The notes below the pieces were generated by a model. The model saw only the letters and a list, made by a program, of their open reading frames with translations, was not told the DNA's origin and ran no database searches. DNA of 64,000 bases, from contig NW_024881322.1 in the NCBI RefSeq assembly GCF_018691265.1, positions 9,971,989-10,035,988 on the forward strand. The letters are read 5' to 3'. This document shows positions 12,201-26,508 of this stretch, in pieces; positions within the stretch are counted from its first letter, which is position 1; each line of letters begins with the position of its first letter. A program made the translations under genes and the position numbers. The DNA comes from Tyto alba (taxonomy: Eukaryota; Chordata; Aves; Strigiformes; Tytonidae).

Positions 12201-14768
12201 CTATGCTTTGTCCCAGCACACACCATGTCTACAGTTCATTTGCTCTAAGCAGCAGGCACTCAAGGAGATCTGGCCCAAATTATGGTAACGACACATAGTA
12301 TTAAAACCACTTTTGAAAACATATGCAAAATAAAAGAAACCTCTCTCAATTTATTACTTTTCAAGTTATATTAACAGCGAGAAACTGGAAAGGCTATTCT
12401 CTAATGCATTCTAATTTTCTTCAGTATTCAGGTACATAACATACAGAAAATTAACCAGAAAGCAGTTAGCTCTTGTCAACTTTTTATATTACTACTTCTT
12501 TTCATCACCAGCAAAATGAAGCAGAAGTAATGAGAAACCCAGCGATTTACATTCACTTACTCTGGTCACTGTACTTTTATAGTCATCAGCTTCACTGAAA
12601 TAATGAGTAAGTAGCAGAATAAATAAAGCCAACTATAAATAAAGCATAGGCCTCTTCCTCAGTGAACATTATATAAAAAGCTGGAGTCTTACTTTCCAGA
12701 GGCTGCTCACTAAAACTTAATTACAACTCAAATTATAACTTAAGAGCTGCCCCTAATACGAGTTCCACGTGCAAAGAAAACCTCAGCGCAACCTTACACG
12801 GAGCATGACGGTACTTTTAATGAGCACTGTCTGCCCCTGTGGCAAAAATAGAGAATAAAGCTTGAATTAACAAAATTCATCAATTTCTAGCACAGCTGCA
12901 CCACACCATGAACAGAGGCACCACTCAGCCTGGGCTTACTGATGCAGGGCTGTCCTCAGCTGCATTAACCCCCGGGCAGCTGGGAAAGCACACAGAGAGG
13001 CTCCTTGCACAGCAGCAACAGCCAGCCCATGGGGTATGTCCCATCCCCTCCGACCCCCCCCAGAGTCTTAGTGCCAGTCTCAGGGTTGTGATATCAGAGC
13101 AGAGACAGCCACTCTCACGCTATTTCATAACATGACTGCTCCCAGGCTCTGGCTCAGTGATGCACCTAGAGCAACGTAATGGTCTGTTGCCACAAAAAAA
13201 AAGGGCCTTTCCTGCATCTACTCGCACCCACTTCCTCTCTTGCTTCTTCAAGTCCCAAACTGAGCAGAAACCTAACTGTGCAAAACAGAAGTGAGTACTT
13301 TGCAACCAAGTTAACAAGCTGGATTGGCTTTGTGGAGCATCCAGACACCAGAAACTGCTCCAGGAAGGAAGCAGGACTGGGCTGGAGAGCAGAGGCTAAC
13401 ACACAAGGAATGGGAGAAGACGACAGGGAGTTGGACGGTCTTTTAGCAGCACCAAGCCATTAGGGTTCTCTCAGATGTATGGTTGAGTCATAGCCTCATT
13501 CAAGCAGTGCTGGCTCAACAACAGTAACTCAAAGGTGGGTAAGATAACTCCACAATGGAGATTTACTTTAAAGGTATCTTTTCAAAATACTTTGCCTTCT
13601 AAAACTGGGCCATCAAAGAAGTGTTTGCCCTTCCCTGAAATGTCTGGCTGCTCATTCCTCCTCTAACAGTTCCCCCGCCTCATAATGCTAGTGTAGTTGT
13701 TAAGGTAGGTCCACCTATGCACACGGAAACCATCAGAGTTAAAAATGCCAGTGTGGAAAACAAAGTGGCAGGTATTGGGGCAGGGAAAAGGAGGGAGAGG
13801 AGCTTTGTGGTTTGGAGCATTTTGGTGACCTGCTCAGCAGCACAGCCCACAAGGCCACACTGCTGAGGGCACACAGGCCAGGGTGGAAGCTAATGGCAAG
13901 GAGGCTTCAGCTTGCTTTGCCTGTTCAATAAGCATTTTGAGGGACCTCTTATTAACAGCATTGCAGAGGGTCCAAGCGAAAACAGGAATAGAGAACATAA
14001 GAGGACAATTGACTGACTCCAGTTGCTCTTCCGTGACAGCCTAGGGCACTCAAATGGCTGGCTGTCCTCGTCCCACTCTCTCCTCCATATAGAACCCTTC
14101 TTTGCCTTCCACACACACCTGTTCCCTCATAGGCCATTTTAGGACGCTGTTTTGTTGTAATAGTAAAGTCAGAAACCAAATTAAACCAGAAAACCTCTTC
14201 TTCTCAGGAAGTAGTTTGTCTGTTGGCTTAGTGTGCTGAAATAGCAATGACCCTGAAGTGGGATGACAGGATCAGTAGCTTGAAGTTGGATAAGAAATGA
14301 AAGCAGCAGCACCACAGCAGGTTTAGGCTGCTGGATCTGTGTATATTAGGATTTGCTCCGTTCATTAAATCTCAAGTTCTATTAAATATTCACTTATCAG
14401 GCAGTGATGCACAGTATAAAAGCAGATAGGAATGTACAGCATAGCTCAAATGTTCTTGCTTTACAACTCCCTTTGCAAAAGCAGACTTGGAAAAACCCAA
14501 CCTGCAGCCCCCGTCAGAAGCTGCAGAACGTCTAGGCTGCTGAACACAGGAAAGACTGCAGTGAGTACCGAGAGTTCATCAACACCTGAAGCTGCTGGAA
14601 ACTCTCACAGTCTGAGTCTTTCTTCAATGCCCAGACTGGGTAGTGTTTCTCCCCATAGGCAGAAACACTGATAAATAGATCAAACAGGTAGACCAATCAA
14701 TGGATCTTTGGTGATACATTACACCAGCTAAAAAGAAAAATGTGAAATCCCTCCAAATGAAAGCCACT

Positions 14769-14790
14769 AAAAAAAAAAAAAAAAAAAAAA
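14769..14790. repeat. 22-base A homopolymer
   Basis: An uninterrupted A run inside an ELMO1 intron. No attached retroposon body was recognised. Confidence 0.9.
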
Positions 14791-16594
14791 GCAACAGACT
14801 GCTCACATGTCCAGTCTACAAGCCTGCTTCTGTGGTTTGAAAACTTATACCCTCAGGCAGGAATTACTACTAGACTGTAATTTGCTGAGCATTTCTTTCA
14901 ACAGTGGTGCTGGTTTAAGTAGTTTCCCTCCCAAATAGTTATTTTGAATCCAGATAAGTCTGCTATAGCTTGGTCCATCCCACAGCTACAAAGCAGTAGT
15001 ACAAGCACATCTGAAGGGTGAGAAGGACACTTGCTTTAGCATTGGTGCAGCTAGATGAAATGCTTCTATAAGATGTGAATGTTCCTTGTCTGTTTTAATA
15101 GAAAATAAAGTGCTTTTGATGACAAAATAAACTACAGAGGCAGTGACTTTTAATTTGCTTATGTTCTGATCTTCATAGGTACACGTGAGCCTGCCCCTTC
15201 AGTATATTTTTTTTAATTAGTACAGTAACTGCGTGCATATGTCTACATCAACTTGAACCTGGTTTTGGTTTGGAATTTAATTTGGTCCCTAAACAACAAA
15301 TATTACATGAATACAGGACAAGCTGACAGATTTGATAACTAGAAGCATTTTTTTTTATATTTTTGTTTAAAGCGGCACAATATGTGCTACAGACCACATC
15401 ACTGCAAAAAACAAAGACCTTAACCCCAAAACACTGAAGATGAAACCATGAGTTATTGGAAATACAGTGTATAGCTGGAGTTAGGCAATAGGGATTCAAA
15501 GTCCAATAAACCATTGACCACATAACAGGAAGGGAACAGTGAGAGTGTGCTTTTACATTTCCCAAACTAAGGACTAGTGGAATCTAAAAAGTATTTAATT
15601 TTTCTGTGGAAAATTCCCAGTAAATCTTGTGTAGGACCATCAGTGACAACTTATGTTCCATTTCAAAGCCCACTTACTACTTTTGCTTTACACCCTAACT
15701 ATTTACTTCCTTGAATCCAAGGGAACATGGGCACATTTGTGAGGGGATTTGGACTGATTTCAGCAACTGACTTCTTAAGTCTGGTCCACAGGACTGAACA
15801 CTCCCAGTGAATAAGAAAGCTACTTTCAGAGCATTTTCTTTCTTTCAGGAAAGGTTGTAGATATTGTTGATTTCTTCATGATTAGTAGAGGTTGACACTG
15901 ACTACAAAGCACTAAAACTCTTACTTGAAAGCAAATTCCTACTTCAAATAGTACCTGTTAGAACATAATTTAATAATGCAACAATCCAGTTGATACTTTT
16001 CTATAGTACCCTCCACATTAAATCAATAGACACTTAGGACTGTGGTCCAGAATTTCACCAATGCTGAAAATCGGTAAGATGTTCTGGTAAAGAATAAAAG
16101 TATTTTCAGAAGTCAGCTTTCAATTTCAGGTCAAAAGTGTAATTTGAAAAAACCCAGCCAGAATTGAAAAAATAAAAATTGAAATAAAGCACTGGGTTTT
16201 GCTCCACATGTTCTCAGCAACATGAAATTTAAAACAGTTTTCAGATGACACCACTTAAATATCAGCCTTTAAATATACTATCAATAATTTCTCTAAATTC
16301 CAATGGGTAGAAAAGAAATTAGGACCAGAGTATCCCCAGAACTTTATGGCACAGATGGTACTTGTGATTTCCTACTTTGCTCGCCTCCAATTCCCATCAG
16401 CCCACTGCTAGAGGAAATTAAAGAAAATATTCTCTTTGCTAATGGATATACTGTCCTAGCAGCTTAGAACTCTTCAGATGTTTTATTTTATGTACTCTTA
16501 GAAGCTGTATACAGAAATACTTCAGGCACTCAGACAGCGAGCACGAAAGCACCCCAATACAGGAGGAACGTCAGAGTTTAAGCAGAATACTTAC

Positions 16595-16764
16595 TCTGTG
16601 CCACTTTCAACCATTTGCGTTAGGAGGGAAATTCCATCTAGGTTTATAAATTCTTGGGCAAACGTAACATCCCGTGAGTAGTTGGCTAAGTCTTTCAGCG
16701 CTTCTAACTTTGCATCCATACTAGAAGACTGGATCCTCTCATGGAGCTGCTTTGCATTCTGAGC
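16595..16764 (-). CDS. ELMO1: ELMO1 coding exon 5 (residues 82-138)
   Basis: This is the largest coding exon in the window at 170 nt. It begins [20 protein letters not shown], passes through [19 protein letters not shown] and ends [10 protein letters not shown] plus two bases of Glu138. It matches ELMO1 almost residue for residue. Differences from human are AKQL for AQQL and LANYSRD for LASLSRD. It lies after the Ras-binding domain and starts the helical armadillo-type region, which helps RhoG binding and takes part in autoinhibition (family knowledge). The acceptor is GTTTCTCTCTTAG and the donor is GTAAGTATTC. The exon ends in phase 2, and the next exon supplies the missing base. Confidence 0.98.
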
Positions 16765-19700
16765 CTAAGAGAGAAACAAAACATACAAACCAAAAACAAC
16801 AAGAAAGCTTTCGTTACAATGCCAATCATGAATAAAATGTTAGCTCAAGCAGGAACAATGGCCACGTTTAATATTAATGATACTTAACGCCTGAATGTTC
16901 AGAAATTAAGCAGCTCTCATATAAATTACTTCTGTAAAAGTACATTACTCATGTATTACTCCATTATTACCTACAACTATTTGGACTGTTGCAGAATCAT
17001 TAGCTGAGCAATGGACAGATATCCCATTGTCTCAAGCAAAATGTAAGCACTACAGAAGACAGCCTTTAGCTTGAAGAGCTTATGTGTCACATCAATAAAA
17101 GTGGAAATTTAAATAAAACAAATTGCATCAGACAATCTCAGTATAAACTTTTATCCCTGTCAACGCTTACTCAGTTTATGTACTTCTCATGACCTTTAAC
17201 AATGAAGACCATATACTGTCCTTATCAGGTCATATCAGTAGAGACCAACTTTGAGTCTTCTGCTCCTTCCTCCCCCTCTTCCTTTTGTGCACAATCAATT
17301 AAAAAACTCACATATTCTCTTACAGGGATCATAGGAATAATTATTTCCCACATGATACTATGATACATCTTTATTCAAGATCAATATCCACATATATTAG
17401 TCTATTCTGCCCATTAATGCTTCAAATACAGGATAAGACAGTGAAATCCAAAACGAGCAGCGACGATAAAAAGCTAAAGGGATATTTAAATAATGCATAT
17501 TAATTTGTCTCTCTCTTTAGTTCTACAAACACTTTAAAATACATTTCACGTTTTCAATTTGATGCTTTCACTTAACTGAACACAATATCCAAAAACTTCA
17601 GTTAATAACTAGCTAGCCAATACTTTTCTTAGAAAAATAATCCTCCTCACTCTACTTGCAAAATTCAATTTCCTAAAATTCACTTCTTACCTGCACCGAA
17701 TGAAAGGTGAATGAGAAGCTATTGTGTCATTAGGAAACCAAACTAATGGTAAATTCTGCTGAGAATTACTTTCTCTGAGATTATGCTTATTCTTTCTCAG
17801 CTGGAGAAGAAGAATAGAAGAAAAAGCTGTGCTGACAGACAGTTCCTTTTCCGTTCAAGTAATGAATACACTGTTCACAGAGATGGTCATCTCTGCAGAT
17901 CAAGATTCTGAGATAATAGACATTTTTAGTGCAAGTGAACATTTAAACTGGCAACAAAGGAAGAAACACAACTGTGTTGTTACAGATACAACTTCACAAA
18001 CATTTAATTTATTAATGTCCCAATATCCTCCAAAATCATCAAGGTTTGTGATTTTCCATTTTTACCATGAAAGATGAATGCGCAGTCTCCAATTAGCTTT
18101 TGGCCAGAACCTGTGTGGTAAGGAACTTGTACAGGGAGGAAATATCTTCTAGTTAGTATGACTGCAGTTAGCATCCTCAGTTAAGACAGCACTGAAGAGA
18201 CAGAGAATCTTTAGTCCTGAGCTTTTCTGTACCTTAAGTACTGGGCAGTACAGCCACAGTAGCTACATTATCTATAAAAGGGCAGAATCCTGTCATCCAA
18301 AAGGTCTTTCTGCCACCCAAAGTTACCTATTTTATCAGTAGGTTTGAGTTGTAATAGGAAAACAATGGCCTATCCAGTCTCTCCGTAATGGCTATGTCTG
18401 TCCAAACAGTACTAAAAGAATACTCTCTCAAACTTAACCAGCTGGTAGGTTAAATCATTTGCCAAAGTCTATGGAAGAAATAAAAATAGATCCCACTAAC
18501 TTCTAATTCCAGGTTAATCACAGAACAATTTCTCCAACCCTTTCCCTTCGTCAGAGCGGGCAAAGGAAGTTTTGCTGAAGTACTCTTGTATAATCAGCTA
18601 CAAAAATTCAGAGCAACCACTATTATTACCTGAACCAGAAGTTCAACAGCCAACTCCTGCCTCACGAAATGACCTCTTTCATGAGCTGTTTCTACTCTAT
18701 ACTCTCAACAACTCAGGAAGACTCAGAGATGCAAAGCATCTTCAAAACATCACTGTTTTACAGAATACATGCAATGTCTGAATTCTTACCTACTTTCTTG
18801 GAAAAATCTTCAATAACACCATGGCAGCTGCATTCCCCTGACTTTGGAAATGATTGCTCAAATTTAACCTTATTAAGATCTGTGCATATGCCTTCTTCCA
18901 CCTGCCATGGTTCTGGGAAGTTACCACCTCTACCATCTGCCTACTGAGGGATACAGTTCTCCCAGCTTTCCATGGGAAGTGGGTCCTCTGAAAGGTTCTG
19001 GACTCAGTGAAAACAAAACCAATAGGAAAGAGGAACAAAACACCAGGTTCAGTGTGACTGAGCAGCTCTCCAGAGCTGCTCAACCAGTAACATCTGAGTG
19101 GGCAGAACTTGGGCAGCAGAGCTGTGGCCAAACAGATGGGGACTGTAATCACCTGTGTAGTACAGCAGCAAGCAAGAAAGAACATGTAAGTAGAGCCAGG
19201 AGAACATCTCCTTCCAAACCCCTTACATCACACTTACAACTGCTGTATAAACATTGCTTCATCTTCCTCTGCATTAAAAACAGATTATTAATGATCAAGT
19301 TCACCATCACTCTTGAGATTCCTGCCCCCAGCATAAACACCTGGGGCTAGTGAACTGCTGCTGCCGCCATCCCAGTTAGACTTCCATTACATGAGTCAAT
19401 ACCAAGAATGGAAAGAACTAACCCTACCTCTCACGAAAACTGAGAATACCAGCACAGGGACGTGCATTAACAGCTCACCTACACTGCAGAAGAGCAGCAT
19501 GAGCAGCACCAGCCTACTGACAGAGGTACATTAATCCTCTTTCCTCTGAAGTCGGTGAGAGCTTTGAAATTCACCACACTAAAACCAAAATATAATCTTA
19601 GATCAGAGACAGCTTGGTCCCCTCTACAGAGCACAAAAATCTATAAAGCAGTGTCTCTCTGATTCAAAAGTGGTTCAGCCCTGGTTTAAGCACATAAAAG

Positions 19701-22700
19701 AGAGCTTACTAACATCATAGGCTTTATCTGACTATGCCAGTGCTAATGTCCCATCAGGAAAGTTTCTACACAGCTGTACTTTTCCCACATTAAACAAGTT
19801 TTGCAAGACACTGCATCAAATCCACCTTGCTCCTTCTACTATCGGAAGAGAAAAGAACTGATAATGGGAGAGTTGATCTCAATTAAATGGGTAAACAAAC
19901 ACTTGTCTCAGCAAGAATGCTGGTACTGCCTCACTGGAAACATGGCCAAAAGTAACGCTGGCTGTTGTCATCACAAGAGCCTGAGAGGTGAAAATATTGC
20001 TTCAGTGAATACCATGCAGTTCTCACAAGCCTCCTAGTTCTTGTTGCCATAGCATTCATACATGCTTATGGAATGTACAGCTCACTTATGACTGCATTAA
20101 AAACTGAAACCCAGATGAAATATGCTTTGAGTGCTTACCGGGGAGCTATTTTAATGATTTACAATCCATCAGTGGATGGACAGAGAGCACAGCTCATTAA
20201 AGCAGTAGCAGAGCTAGCTGCCACGTCTCTGCTCTTACTGAAATATCATTCAGGTAATAATAAATAAATATATAAAACCTGCCCAACTGAGAACCGTTAT
20301 GAGGGAATTAACAGAAACACAGCTGTTCAAGTAAATGAAAGACAGCATTAACTGCTCTCCTGCTCTCCTGTTTAGAAAGGAAGGAAGACAGGAAGCTTGT
20401 AAAATGTGTGCTGTTGAAGCCCCAGCATTTCAAAAGACTGTCAAGAAGCATAAGCTGCTTGTCTAGTCTTAAATGACTTGCTCCAAGGACAGGTTGCCCT
20501 TAGGGAGTAGCAGTGCTTAAAAGGAGCAGCTTGATGAGATTGTCAGCTTAAAAAGAAAACTAATGACCTAAATCCAAGATGTGACTTGCCTAGAGACTCA
20601 AATAGCTATTTGGAGGTTAGGAATCCCGAGATCATCCCAACAAGGGATGTTACTGATCAAATTATCATTTCCTTGCCACCAAATACTTTGTGCAAACTTT
20701 GAAAGTACCCTATTACCCAGATGAAGGCAGGGTTTCTGTACAGAATGAAAAATACAGGGAGCAAGGACAGGAGGGAGAACACGGATCCCAAATGTAACCA
20801 CTATCAAACATCAATGTGCTATGGAAGAAATTTGGACCATCGCTTTAAATCGCTGGGTTGACATTATGTAATCAGTTTTTTTCTTTATACTTTACAAAAA
20901 GCAAATAAAATAAAATACGAGTTTTGGTCTTCCGTTAGTTACATTACTCAACCTTCTGCTGGCATACAGACCACGGGTAACTACTAAATACAGTTTTGTA
21001 CTAACTAAACAGGTGCATTTCTGTGGTTTAATTTAAATCACTCAGTGTTGAAACACTGTGGCAGTTTAAACTGCTGACTTTTCCTGGCTTGTTACTGCCA
21101 CTTCACCTACAACTGCATATACGTCAGAAAGCAATGGGGGAGTGGATACGTTACATAATCATCATTATACACAAACCAGATTCAACAGACCCAGCAAGGC
21201 TGACTGGCGTTTGATGCCAGGGAAGCAGTAAAGATATTAATTGTTAAAATTTTTACATTAATAATCAAGCACAATTTCTACATCTAAAGCCCTGTACAAA
21301 CATAATACACAGAGCAGTCCTGAGCAATCACTATACACAACTGAGGAGGCAGAAACAAGAGAAACAGAGAAATGGTCACATCTAGAGTCTTGTACTAAAT
21401 CAGTGATATAAGCATTACTGATGCATAGCCATATGTATTATGTAAATATGTCTAAAACAGGTTTATGCAATCAACAGCCACTTATGAATGTTTGAGAAGC
21501 AGTTTTTTCCTCTTGCTGCATTTGAAACAATCCTTTTTGCTTACTGCTATGCCTTTGGAAACCTGAAAACATAAGACTAAACCTTTATCTATAAAAAGAC
21601 AAAAAAAAACTCCACTTTCCAAATCTTCCTCTTCTACTATGAGCAGACAAATATAAAAGTGGCTCATTGACTTCCATGGTCAGTGCTCCTGGTATAAGGT
21701 TCAATAAAAACTAATTCACCATTACATGATAAACATAATCACTATCGTAGGCTAGACCTGCATATATTTACATATTTACTGAACTTCAAGAACATTAAGA
21801 CAGTTGAACACATATTAAAGCAATTGTAGATCAAAAACTATAGACCAGATCCCCAAACTTTTACTCAGAGATAGTAGATTCAGATGCCTAAGTAGACATC
21901 AGTTAAAAAAAACCCTCCACATTTCCTTGTCTGTATAGATCACATAAAAATAAAAAACCCACATTGCTCACATCTGTAAAAGCATTCAGGGAAAACACAA
22001 TGGTGACTATTAATGAACACCAATATTTACATGATTGTTCATGCTAGAAATGCTAATACAGCTGTCTACAAACAGCTTACAGATTTGAGAACTCAATCAA
22101 TCTTCAACCAGGGGATCAAAGGAAAGCAGGCAACAAAAGCAAAAAGCAAACGATCAGGCACCATAAATACCACATTAGGAAAGCCTACCCATTGACTCAG
22201 CATGTAAGGTATATAGTTCATGAGCAAGATGTGTTTTTTAAGTGCCCAGGAAGCTACTTTCAAATAAACAGAGTGCTCAAATAATCAGTTCCATTTGAAA
22301 ACTTTTTTTTTTTTTTTTTTAAATAAGCCAGTTCCATCAGTTCAATTTTCCCAGTATTTTAGTATCCTTTCAAAATGGTTAGTCACTTGAATGAGTATTT
22401 GCAGGACCCAGTCGAAGGAATCCTGCAGTTGCACACACCAAAAGGGTTGGACTCTGCTTGCTGCATTGCAGGACACAACTGTCCTTTTGGAACAGTCTCA
22501 CACTCAGGAGCAATTACAGCTTATTTATTTATATATCTACCCAGCATCCACGGGAATATGGGTATCACAAAACAGACAATAGTAATCTGGCATTTCAACT
22601 GTCACATATGTTCAAATACAAAGAAATGTTGCATAAGAAACTTCTGATGAGTCCTTTCAGAGATGCAAATGGACAAAGGGGGAAAACAGGTCACGGAAAA

Positions 22701-25700
22701 CTGCAAAATCACACAATAGCACAAAGAATTGTTAAGGAAGATGATAGGAGAGGTTAAAAATAAATAAGAAAGATGATATAGGAACAAAGATAATATGAGA
22801 GAAATTCAATCTGTACGCAAGTTACCTAGGAAACAGAGTGTCTGTGTGGTGAGTGGTTTATAGAGGAAAAAAATAGCATTGTTTAGAAAAAACAGCCTTT
22901 CAGAGAATCACACAAACTTAGCAAACAGACCTAGGGAAACAAAGAGGCAGTTCAAATTCCCAACAGGCCTAACGACTGGCGTTTGCAAAGTTTTAACTCA
23001 AAGAAGTTTAAAATAGACACATTGTAAATCTCTGAAGGCAAGCATTTATAATGGATTTAGCAGCACACCATAACTGTAGCTCTGCCCTTGCAATATTAAC
23101 AGCGATTTTCAGAAAAAAGTCCCTATATACACACATAAAATAATCTAAATTTGAAATTAAAAAAGATAAAGTATTTAACATTAGATTTGGTGAGTTAGAT
23201 TTCAAATCCTATTTTTTAAAAAGCCAACCCAAAAATGCTGGTTTACTAATTCTAGTTAAAACTACCTTTTTTTCCCCCTCCCTCTTTTTAATCTTTAATA
23301 GTACCTGCGCTCTGGGTACATGAGCAATATGCAATTTGAGGCTAATGACAACAGAACTCAAAAAGATCTTATCTCATCCTTCTCACTCAATTTTCAATGA
23401 CTCATGGCATGCAACTGTGAATGGGTATAGCCAGACTACTGGCTGTCATGGTAATATGTTGCATGGAAATTAAGAACTAGAAAAGCATTTTAAGTTCACA
23501 CAGCCTTCAGAACTGGTCAAAACTATTCCTCTCAACTCTTCAAGGATAAAAAAAGTTTCCTCAAAAGGCTTTTGAAGTTCAGGATAGATGATTTTTTTTT
23601 TTTTCCCCCACAATAGCCAGGAAGTAGGCAGCTCAGGCCTCTTGAACTACATGGACACATCCCAGACACTGCATAATCTGTACATGGCTCCTCTTAATTT
23701 CCCTCAATCCTCCTCTCCTCCTTTTCTAATTCCTTCACCTCTTCAAAAAGCATTTTTGGTATGATTTTCTTTTTCTGGTGTAAGGAGAAGATAGTTTCAG
23801 CTTTATACTGATGTAAGATAGAGAGGGGGAGAAAAAGGGGGGGCAGGAAATCAAAATCTTATTATTTTCACAAGATGAGAAGACATTTCCCACCCAGCTC
23901 TAGCAGCTAGGAAAGCATCTTTTCCATTTTGCAAGAGTATATCATACAACCTGTTCTTCACATTATCTCTTCTAACTACTGTTGATCTCACCAGAATCTA
24001 AGAAGAAAAATGGAAACAGATGGCCTGGTAGCTTTTCAGGGTAAACGACAAGCGTTGTGTGGATCACCAGTCTAAAAACCACAGCTTGGAAGCCTTTAAT
24101 CTATCTATTTTAGGTACCTCTATGATGACCACTTCAACAGTACCTTAAAAGCAAAGATACTATTGTAGGGTGGGAACATGCAGAACTTCATTTTTTGTCT
24201 ATTTAAAGAATACGAATACTCTCTAATCTGACAAAAACCAATCCAGTCCCTCAAAACCTCCTTCCAAGCTACTTCTCTGATTCTGGGAAAAATTTAACAA
24301 AAACTTTTTAAAAACATCAAAAAATTTGAAAGTAAGCACTGGCTCTGGGATAAATACTAATACCGAAGACTAGAAAGCAGACTGGCCTTCTATCTCATAA
24401 CAGAATGGCTGAGTCACTCATAACTGCAGGCCAGTGCCAGTGGCCTATAACTTGGTAGGTAACAGGTAATACCCCAATATCCTAAGGACCCCTGGCTTGG
24501 TTAAGTGACCTAAGGCCAATCACCAAAGCAACAGAATGTGCGGAAGAGAGTCTAATGCAAAGCCCCACCTTCCTGCCCACAGGTATTAGTGGAAAGTGCT
24601 ATAAATCCAAAGTTTGTCTTTTGTGTTTGTAGGTCACATTTCCAATTGCACAAGTGATGATGAAGACAGCCAGCCAGGCACTTCCACTGATCAGCCTCAG
24701 CACAGCCTCTCTTCAGTTTTGCACAGTGTAACTGGTTGTGGATTTTGAGACAGGGAAGGATTCCATGGGTCATCCCGTGTTTTCACTCCATGCTATGGTT
24801 AAGCAAAAGAACGATGCAGTGCGTTTGGATCACACTGGTTCCCTGATGAACCACAGACACTGTTTGGATTTTGTGAGATCCCAAGTCTGGGCAGTAGATA
24901 GCCCTTTTTCAGTAGAGCGGATATTTGTTTTTAAGAAGTCCCAACGGTTAGGAGGAGCTGGTGCTGGGGCTGTCTGTTTCTGAGGAAGTTCCACCAAATG
25001 GGGTTTACTCTACCAGCAAGTGGTTTCCCCATGTACAGGGCTGTTCTGGTGACATATGGCAAGAGACTCTGGAGCCACATCGACTCTGACAGAGCCATGG
25101 TCTTAAACTGTTGTTTATTCTTATGACTGTAAAGCTCTGTATATAACAACCACTGAAAAAGACGATTAAGGATAATGGAAAGCTCTTGTCTTTGCCCAGC
25201 TGGCTGCAGCTTAGAAGTGCTTTCTGTTAAGAAGCTACACTCCTGTAGATTAATACTGCAGTCACTTAAGATAAAACTTGAGGCATGTATGTGCTTCTAT
25301 ACTGGCTTCTTCAATTTCCACGTACGCACAAACCTGCGTAAAAATTCAGCCACATCCTAAGTCCAATATAAGCCATCACCAGGTTAAGCAGGCTGGGCCA
25401 GAGTGGAAACATACATGATGCTTGGAGAACCTGGGAAGTTAGTAACAACATATACCTCCCTGTTTCTTTATTTTGAGCCTAGGCCCTACTAACTGAAAAG
25501 TGATCCAACCAAAAACGTGTCTATAATCTCTGTGTGGCTTCAATCTAGAAGCTTTTACATTTTATGGTAGTAACTGACCTCACTCTTAACAGGTTCAACA
25601 GAAGCCAAAAGTTAAGCCACCACAGCTCCCTCTTGCCTGTTCAAATGAGCTGCAGTACAGGGTGGCAGAGTTTGGCCACAAGAATGTTTTGAATCTGCAG

Positions 25701-26457
25701 AAGCTAGAACAGCACCATGAAGAGGTAAACCATTTTAATGGCACACTACATTTGTCAGCAAGGAAATGGGATTGCTGCTGCCTTCGACATACATCTTCTG
25801 GGACTAATAGCAGCTTTCAGCATGTGGCAACAGTACTGCTCAACTCAGCAGGAAAACAAGCCCTTAAAAGGCAACCGGTAACTATGCCATGCTTTTTGAG
25901 GAGCTGGCAAGGAGGTCATGTTGGAAAAAAAAAAAAAAAAAACAAAAAAAACACCAAAAAACACACAAACCCAAACCTGAAAACAGTAAAATCTCAACAT
26001 TACAGTTGCTGCTCACTCAATAGAAATCCAGAGAGCAGGAAAGCTATGACCTGAGCTTCCGGGAAGAGCTTTTTCTGAGTCAACTCCCAGCCCTTTCTCT
26101 TGGCTCTGAGCTTTGGGGCAGAAAAGGATCAATTTGAGTGAGGCTGCAATGCCAGCAGGGAGGCAGAGGTGTCTTGGACATGAAAGCTGTTCCCAGTATG
26201 GGGGAAGTGAGAGACAAAAACACCCAGTTGTGCCAACCCTTCCACCAAATATCACTCAGAGATACCACCCCTGCCCCCATAGCTCAAAAAAAGAGAACAA
26301 CACATACAGTCATCTTGTGACCACACCACCATCCTCCTGCAAAGGAGGATTGTGGGATACAGTGTGGCTAAGGCTTAAAAATACATACGCCAGTTCACAA
26401 TGATTTACTAATCAAATCTTCACTTTGAAGGGAAAGAAGAACAGAACAGTAACTCAC
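16765..26457 (-). other. ELMO1: ELMO1 intron between coding exons 4 and 5 (9.7 kb)
   Basis: This intron is AT-rich with no recognised extra exon. It holds one copy of an unnamed dispersed repeat near 21.0 kb, a T-run at 22303-22320, a purine-rich stretch near 23.82-23.85 kb and an A-rich stretch near 25926-25970. Open frames of 130-147 codons at 18790-19350 and 25662-26054 show no domain, splice logic or family resemblance. Confidence 0.75.
21009..21090. repeat. Unnamed dispersed repeat, copy 1
   Basis: The core (GTGGTTTAATTTAAATCA, then GTGTTGAAACA after a 3-base insertion) is shared with 28078-28165 in the same orientation. Both are followed by a TTTAAACTG/CTTAAACTG block. The shared stretch is about 45 bp with few differences, then diverges. 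I cannot assign it to a named family. Confidence 0.5.
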
Positions 26458-26508
26458 TGGAGATGTTGTTAATCGAAGAATTGCTCCATTTTTTATTTCA
26501 TTACGATT
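26458..26508 (-). CDS. ELMO1: ELMO1 coding exon 4 (residues 65-81)
   Basis: This 51-nt exon reads NRNEIKNGAILRLTTSP, in phase 0 at both ends, so skipping it would remove 17 residues without shifting the frame. Human ELMO1 has NRNEIKNGTILRLTTSP, with one difference (Ala73 for Thr). The acceptor is a clear pyrimidine tract ending CTCTTTCAG and the donor is GTGAGTTAC. The segment closes the ubiquitin-like Ras-binding domain. The frame stays open past the donor on the genomic strand, but the peptide leaves the ELMO1 match exactly at the splice site. Confidence 0.96.

Larger units (their letters stand above)
4192..16594 (-). other. ELMO1: ELMO1 intron between coding exons 5 and 6 (12.4 kb)
   Basis: This long intron is mostly unique-looking AT-rich sequence. 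It contains a T-run at 5763-5786, a solo LTR at 8809-9282, and an A-run at 14769-14790. A stretch at 4745-4815 (GTTGACTTCAAAGGGAGG and flanks) resembles the 'gacttcaatggga' fragments common in ancient amniote repeats, but it is too short to classify. No additional exon was recognised on either strand. Confidence 0.75.

Noticed and set aside
18790..19350. Open frames of 131 codons (minus) and 147 codons (plus) in the intron between coding exons 4 and 5
   Set aside because: Both strands are open over the same stretch, codon content is unremarkable, and neither peptide resembles a known family or shows splice signals.
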